Assembly: GCF_000332175.1 (NCBI RefSeq)
Contig: NZ_KB235910.1
Location: forward strand, 62,001-126,000
Direction of reading: 5' to 3'
DNA length: 64,000 bases
Source of the DNA: Pseudanabaena sp. PCC 6802
GTDB taxonomy: Bacteria; Cyanobacteriota; Cyanobacteriia; Pseudanabaenales; Pseudanabaenaceae
Made by a program: the position numbers and the translations under genes. How positions within the stretch are numbered: the stretch's first letter is position 1; the number at the start of each line of letters is the position of its first letter. Below are positions 59,863 to 64,000 of the stretch, piece by piece. The notes below the pieces were generated by a model. That model was given only the letters and a program-made list of their open reading frames with translations. It did no database searches and had not been told where the DNA came from.

Positions 59863-61185
59863 CTAGCCTTCCAACTCTTCTAGCACCATCAATGTATCTC
59901 CTAGACCCTGATGCACGGTCTTGACCCATTTCAGGCGTTTAGGACGAACCGACATCCGCAACGTTACGCTTGCCATCACGGGAATCCAGTGCAGCATATA
60001 GATGGTGCCTCGCAGGGTTTGGATCGCTGTAGACATTAAAGGTGGGCGGTATGAGGAGCGAATACCGCAGAACATGCCGAGGGTGGATAAACCCAATGCT
60101 AGGGAGACTAACGGACTGAGTATGGGTGGCTTATGCAGCGCGATCGCGCCAATCAGGTCGGGAATGGCAGCGGTTGGCAGCAGATATTGCATGAGCAGAA
60201 AGGCCAACATATCAAAGGTTTTGACTGTCCCCATTTTGTTGCCCAAAATCAGCGGCCAGTAGTCGAGGAAGCGTTGGTAGCCACCCTCTGCCCAACGGTT
60301 GCGTTGGTGCCATAACTGCTTCCAGGTCAGTACGCCTTCTTCCTGGACAGGGGGATAGGCTAAACAGGCAATGTCCCAGTCGGCAAGATGCAACTTAAAG
60401 GTTAGGTCGAGGTCGTCGGTGATGGTTTGTTCGTTCCAGCCACCGCAGCTCAGGAGGGCAGAACGCCTTACAAATTGACCGTTGCCGCGTAATTCTCCCG
60501 TGCCGCCCACGCGGATGCGACGATCCTGCAACCACAGATCCAGCGCCATTTCCGCCGACTGTCCCCTCGTCCAGAAATTGGTAGAAAAATTGGCAATGCT
60601 TTTACGCAACTGCACGGCACCCATATTCGTTTTTTGAAATAGGGGCAGCAGGGCATACAAACAGTCAGGAGGAACCTGGGCATCAGCGTCAAATACACCA
60701 ATAATTTCGCCTTTAGTCAGGGGCAGTACCTCATTCAATGCCCCAGATTTACCACCCTGCGATCCTTCACCGCGCCTCAAGGTTTTTAATTGCGGATATT
60801 TTTGCTGGAGGCGTTCTAAAACTTCGTGGGTGCGATCGCTACTGTTATCGTCAATTACCCATAGTTCCAGGCGATCGCTCTGGTAATCTAGCTGGCACAA
60901 TTCCGTAACTAAGCGGGCAATTACTGCCTCTTCGTTCTTTGCCGCTACCAATAGCGATATAAAGGGTAGTTCCTCCTCGCCTGGACTGACGGCAATATGA
61001 GCAGCACGCCTTGGCAACACGAGCCGTAAAGCGTGTATGCCTAAAATTGCGGCTAGAGCAAAAACAAATTTCTGTCCCCATGGTGCCAGGTGCAACGCAA
61101 ATGTACCAGTGTAAATTGATACTAGTGCGATCGCTGCCTTCAGTCGCCGCCTGTCGCCTCGTTCGCTAAAATTTATCTCGCCCAT
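59863..61185 (-). CDS. mgdA: GT2 glycosyltransferase, beta-monoglucosyldiacylglycerol synthase-like
   Basis: The protein has 440 residues. Two N-terminal membrane helices (IALVSIYTGTFALHLAP, FVFALAAILGIHALRLV) precede a processive-type GT2 domain with VIDDNSSD, VFDADAQ, TITDDLD and QRNRW as the D, DxD, D, QxxRW set. Two to three further helices follow (MLAFLLMQYLLPTAAIPDLI, LVSLALGLSTLGMFCGI). WLQDRRIRVGGTGELRGNGQ is typical of the cyanobacterial enzyme that transfers glucose from UDP-glucose to diacylglycerol, the first step of galactolipid synthesis. The exact assignment rests on sequence recall; other cellulose-synthase-like enzymes are possible. Confidence 0.72.
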   Translation of the reverse strand: MGEINFSERGDRRRLKAAIALVSIYTGTFALHLAPWGQKFVFALAAILGIHALRLVLPRRAAHIAVSPGEEELPFISLLVAAKNEEAVIARLVTELCQLDYQSDRLELWVIDDNSSDRTHEVLERLQQKYPQLKTLRRGEGSQGGKSGALNEVLPLTKGEIIGVFDADAQVPPDCLYALLPLFQKTNMGAVQLRKSIANFSTNFWTRGQSAEMALDLWLQDRRIRVGGTGELRGNGQFVRRSALLSCGGWNEQTITDDLDLTFKLHLADWDIACLAYPPVQEEGVLTWKQLWHQRNRWAEGGYQRFLDYWPLILGNKMGTVKTFDMLAFLLMQYLLPTAAIPDLIGAIALHKPPILSPLVSLALGLSTLGMFCGIRSSYRPPLMSTAIQTLRGTIYMLHWIPVMASVTLRMSVRPKRLKWVKTVHQGLGDTLMVLEELEG

Positions 61186-61277
61186 TAACTCCTGACATTA
61201 TTAAGATTCGCTAAAATCATCATTGCATAATATTAAGACTAAACCATGACTCAAACACCCGATCGCAGGCTTAGATT

Positions 61278-62171
61278 ATGCGCATTCTAGTTACGATCCC
61301 TCATTTTTACAACCCAGATGGCGACCATCAGTATGGTTCGGTGTCTCCAGATCCCAAGCCCCGCATTCAAGCCTTGACCAATTGCATATCGGCTTTGCAC
61401 CACCAATTTGGTAAAGCTCAATATTTCGGTCATTTTGCGCCGTTTAGTCTTTTTTATGCCAATCAGTGCCAGGATGCCACGCTCGATTTAGTAATTTGCA
61501 CGACGCAGGGTTTGCACGTACTCGACAAGCTGCCAATTTCGGCTGAGTCCTACCAGCATCATGCTACTAATGCCGAACCAATGCTGTTGGGGTTTGAATG
61601 TCAGGCTTTCCTGGCCGAGCATCTAGGTAAGTACGACTACTATTGCTTTTTAGAAGACGATCTGATCGTGCGCGACCCCTGGTTGTTTGCCAAGCTAGAT
61701 TGGTTTACGGCATTAGCGGGGTCAGAAAGTTTGCTCCAACCCAATCGCTACGAACTGTCCCTGACAATCGGCGATGGTATCCAAAAAGTCTACATTGACG
61801 GCGACATCGACCCCGATTTCGTCGCTCAATTTCACCCGCAATGGGAACAACCGGAAATTACAGGTGAGGTGATGCAGCAGTCGATATCTTTTCAAAAAGC
61901 AGGCAATCCCCATGCGGGCTGCTACTTTTTGAATCAGGAGCAAATGGCTTATTGGCAACAGCAGCCTCATTTTTGCGATCGCGACACCAGTTTCGTTGGG
62001 CCTCTGGAAAGCGCCGCCACGTTAGGCATATTGCGCGCGTTTAAGCTTTACAAACCCGCACGTCAAAATGCCAATTTCCTAGAAGTTCAACACTTTGGCA
62101 ATGTCATGATGCAGAGGCTTCTAAGGGCGGTTGGCATGAATAAATTAGTAGAAGAGGGGAATCCCAATTGA
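61278..62171 (+). CDS. Uncharacterised protein, putative GT-A glycosyltransferase
   Basis: The protein has 297 residues. It opens MRILVTIPHFYNPDGDHQYG and contains YYCFLEDDLIVRDPWLFAKL, an acidic EDD-type motif like the metal-binding DxD of GT-A enzymes, and DIDPDFVAQFHPQW further on. HAGCYFLNQEQMAYW and DTSFVGPLESAATLGI are conserved-looking. It is soluble, with no signal peptide or membrane segment. The family is not recognised with confidence; a glycosyltransferase role is inferred from the acidic motif and the length. It is divergent from the mgdA-like gene across a 92-bp gap. Confidence 0.6.
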   Translation: MRILVTIPHFYNPDGDHQYGSVSPDPKPRIQALTNCISALHHQFGKAQYFGHFAPFSLFYANQCQDATLDLVICTTQGLHVLDKLPISAESYQHHATNAEPMLLGFECQAFLAEHLGKYDYYCFLEDDLIVRDPWLFAKLDWFTALAGSESLLQPNRYELSLTIGDGIQKVYIDGDIDPDFVAQFHPQWEQPEITGEVMQQSISFQKAGNPHAGCYFLNQEQMAYWQQQPHFCDRDTSFVGPLESAATLGILRAFKLYKPARQNANFLEVQHFGNVMMQRLLRAVGMNKLVEEGNPN

Positions 62172-62416
62172 AGCAAGATTGCCTGACGACTGGAAGTTGC
62201 GGCTACACAAATAAAGTCCGCGAAGGCGGACTTCAAACCCTAAGATTGCAACGAGTTACAAACTCACCTTACGCGGAAGATCCCGAAACCCTCACCCCTA
62301 GCCCCTCTCCCTCAGGGAGAGGGGAACAGAACCAGAGCGGGGGCTACGCCCCTGCGACCCTTATTTATAGAGGGTACGTATAGGTTAAAGGAGATAAGGA
62401 TTCCGCGTAACATCAG
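62172..62416. repeat. Intergenic repeats and hairpins
   Basis: AAGTCCGCGAAGGCGGACTT (62214-62233) is a perfect 8-bp stem with a 4-nt loop, preceded by GACTGGAAGTTGCGGCTACA. CCCCTCTCCCT-C-AGGGAGAGGGG (62302-62324) is a perfect 11-bp stem. GGGGGCTACGCCCC follows. These are dispersed, non-coding repeats. The first could act as a terminator for the gene upstream. Confidence 0.6.
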
Positions 62417-64000
62417 TTACGAACAACCATTACGCTTGTAAAAGCGAGCGGGGTAGAACTGATTTGAACTCAGTTGCTCGTTGCGATAGTCAGCACATTT
62501 CAAGATTTCATTTACCCGATTAGCAACTCTACGGAAAGATGTATAATCAGGCTCTTCACCTTGTCCGTATCGAGCTTCCTTCTGGATATCAGCAGGTACT
62601 TTCAGTAGCGTTTTTGCAACCAACTCGCGCTCCGGTTGCGACAGGTTTGGTGAAATGTAGACCCCAGCGGGCGGGACTGGGATATCCTCATTCCGGGGTT
62701 TAATAATTCTGAATATTGGCTTGCGCTCGCCAGGATTGGGGCTGACAGGAACATCAACATCCGGGGAGGTGGTGCGATCGCCTGAGGCCGTTTCCGATCT
62801 ATCCTGCCTTACCTGTGGTGCAGATGAATTGCGACGAAAGATCGAATCTTCCCGACCCACACCTACATCTGCTACACCAGATTTGACCTTATCAGAAATT
62901 TCTCTGGGTGAGTTGTCATAGCTTGCTTGTAGGGCTGTGCCGTAGAGATGGAAAAGCGGTATGTAGAAAGCTTGCGGACTGTCAAAGTTGCCAAGTGCAA
63001 TTTTGAGACTGGGATTTTCCACAATGTCATCAAATTTTTGAATGGGACTGTCTGCCCTAACGAAAAAGACTGCTTCAGATGGTTTGCGCTCTGGGTTCGA
63101 TCTGGCTGCATATGTATATCCATTGTCCTGCGCTACAATCGAAAGCGTTGGTAAAAATGTAAATGCGATATCCCATTCTTTGTTGGCAAGCTTCTGCTTG
63201 ACTTCGTTAATTGCTTGCTGTCCGCCTCTAATAGAAACCGTTGAAATTTCGTAACCGACATCATTACCCATCTCATTTTTGAGAAACTGTTCCAAGGCTT
63301 TGTAGTTATCCTTCGTCAAGTTTCTAGTCGTAATTACACCAATCGTGAGCTTGCGATCGCCACCAGCATCAACTAACTTCGTTGCTGCTGGAGTGGGAAG
63401 TATTTGGTTAACGATTGGGAAACCAGCTACTCTTAGCCCAAACACTGTTCCCCCAGCTATGAGCGCAAGGGCTCCAGCCGCGATCGCCAATCGCTTTAAC
63501 CCACGCCGCTGAAGTTTAGCAGGTGATGACAAAGGTTGACTGGGAGGAAATCCCGACTGAGAGACTGGCTGGGAAATGCCTGGCGTAGCTGGCAGTGGCT
63601 GAGCGTTCCCACTGTAATGGATGTTAGCTGGTGGTGTTAAGGGTGATGTGGAGCGATTACTATGACCGGGCGACTGGGCTGTTTTTGCATTAGTAGAATG
63701 TACTGCTGCAGCTTCAGTGGGATCAAAGGCTTGACCAGAAACTATTGTAGATTCAGAAACTATGGTAGGCTCAGAAGTCTGACTGGCAACTACGGTTGGC
63801 TGCGAGATATAATTTTCCGACGGGGATGATGCGGAATATCTAGCATTGGCTGATATCCGCAGGTTAGGCGGTACGGAGTTAGGAGTTTTCAGAGTTGGCT
63901 CTCCAGCAAAAGATGCCTTTGCTCTCACCAGGACAGGAGAAATTTGTTCCAGGGCTTGCAGCACTTCGGTGGCCGATTGATAGCGATCCCTAAAATGAGT
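62417..64000 (-). CDS. Ser/Thr kinase fused to a PhnD-like binding domain (N-terminus beyond window)
   Basis: The frame is open to the window edge. The first codons in view, THFRDRYQSATEVLQALEQI, match the closing helix of bacterial Hanks-type kinases, so the kinase domain lies outside. A low-complexity linker of about 130 residues and one membrane helix (LAIAAGALALIAGGTVFGLR) follow. The external part (RKLTIGVITTRNLTKDNYKA ... DIAFTFLPTLSIVAQDNGYT) is a PhnD-like phosphate/phosphonate-type periplasmic binding fold with a proline-rich insert. It suggests a receptor kinase that binds a ligand outside the membrane. An internal ATG at 63964 is probably not the start. Confidence 0.78.
   Translation of the reverse strand, partial: THFRDRYQSATEVLQALEQISPVLVRAKASFAGEPTLKTPNSVPPNLRISANARYSASSPSENYISQPTVVASQTSEPTIVSESTIVSGQAFDPTEAAAVHSTNAKTAQSPGHSNRSTSPLTPPANIHYSGNAQPLPATPGISQPVSQSGFPPSQPLSSPAKLQRRGLKRLAIAAGALALIAGGTVFGLRVAGFPIVNQILPTPAATKLVDAGGDRKLTIGVITTRNLTKDNYKALEQFLKNEMGNDVGYEISTVSIRGGQQAINEVKQKLANKEWDIAFTFLPTLSIVAQDNGYTYAARSNPERKPSEAVFFVRADSPIQKFDDIVENPSLKIALGNFDSPQAFYIPLFHLYGTALQASYDNSPREISDKVKSGVADVGVGREDSIFRRNSSAPQVRQDRSETASGDRTTSPDVDVPVSPNPGERKPIFRIIKPRNEDIPVPPAGVYISPNLSQPERELVAKTLLKVPADIQKEARYGQGEEPDYTSFRRVANRVNEILKCADYRNEQLSSNQFYPARFYKRNGCS

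Overview
The window is a stretch of cyanobacterial chromosome. The evidence is the abundance of the HIP1 octamer GCGATCGC, an orange carotenoid protein (OCP) with its fluorescence recovery protein (FRP) and a CrtW-type ketolase, a cyanobacterial-type glucosyl-diacylglycerol synthase, a CYP110-like P450, NIL/CysT/CysW sulfate transport genes and five Uma2 (DUF820) genes. The species cannot be named from sequence alone. No tRNA, rRNA or CRISPR array was seen. A 6S RNA gene was found at about 53901-54090.

Layout. 1-13.6 kb is accessory DNA: the start of an M61 peptidase, a secreted beta/gamma-crystallin-repeat protein, a large NB-ARC/WD40 STAND protein, three copies of a REP-associated (RAYT) transposase, two toxin-antitoxin modules (one dead) and a DEAH helicase with a scrambled partial copy 9 kb away. 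13.9-32.7 kb is a glycan and modification cluster: a 2OG-like/glycosyltransferase/pyruvyltransferase fusion split by an IS, a GT2 and a sulfotransferase sharing a C-terminal domain, a DUF4214 protein, a double methyltransferase, a GT2-GT4-methyltransferase fusion, and two TPR proteins, one with a GT61 domain. An RTX-repeat protein follows at 32.7-33.7 kb. A 7-kb part of this cluster (20546-27615) has no HIP1 site and looks AT-rich, which suggests acquisition.

33.9-38.3 kb is a sulfate ABC transporter operon (sbpA, NIL protein, cysT, cysW) with an IS630-type element inserted between a ribosome binding site and its start codon. 38.3-47 kb holds a tandem SagB-type oxidoreductase, a YkgJ cysteine-cluster protein, a class II glutamine amidotransferase, crtW, a TacA/TacT-like toxin-antitoxin pair, tldD, frp and ocp, so the carotenoid ketolase, photoprotective protein and recovery protein lie within 6 kb. 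47-64 kb holds a Uma2-cobN pair, an FHA protein, Uma2, the 6S RNA, a MOSC protein and amine oxidase, glyoxalase II, P450, Uma2, the GT2 lipid glucosyltransferase, a putative GT-A protein and the end of a kinase-PhnD fusion.

The window is rich in recent mobile-element damage that can be reconstructed base by base. An ISKra4-like element with an 8-bp duplication splits the fusion glycosyltransferase. An IS5-family element with a 3-bp duplication sits near the end of a toxin gene already stopped by an amber codon. The IS630-type element restores a Shine-Dalgarno motif from its own end. Three families of about 110-bp MITE-like elements share a nested 40-bp palindrome. Other palindromes sit inside open reading frames: in all three RAYT copies and in cobN.
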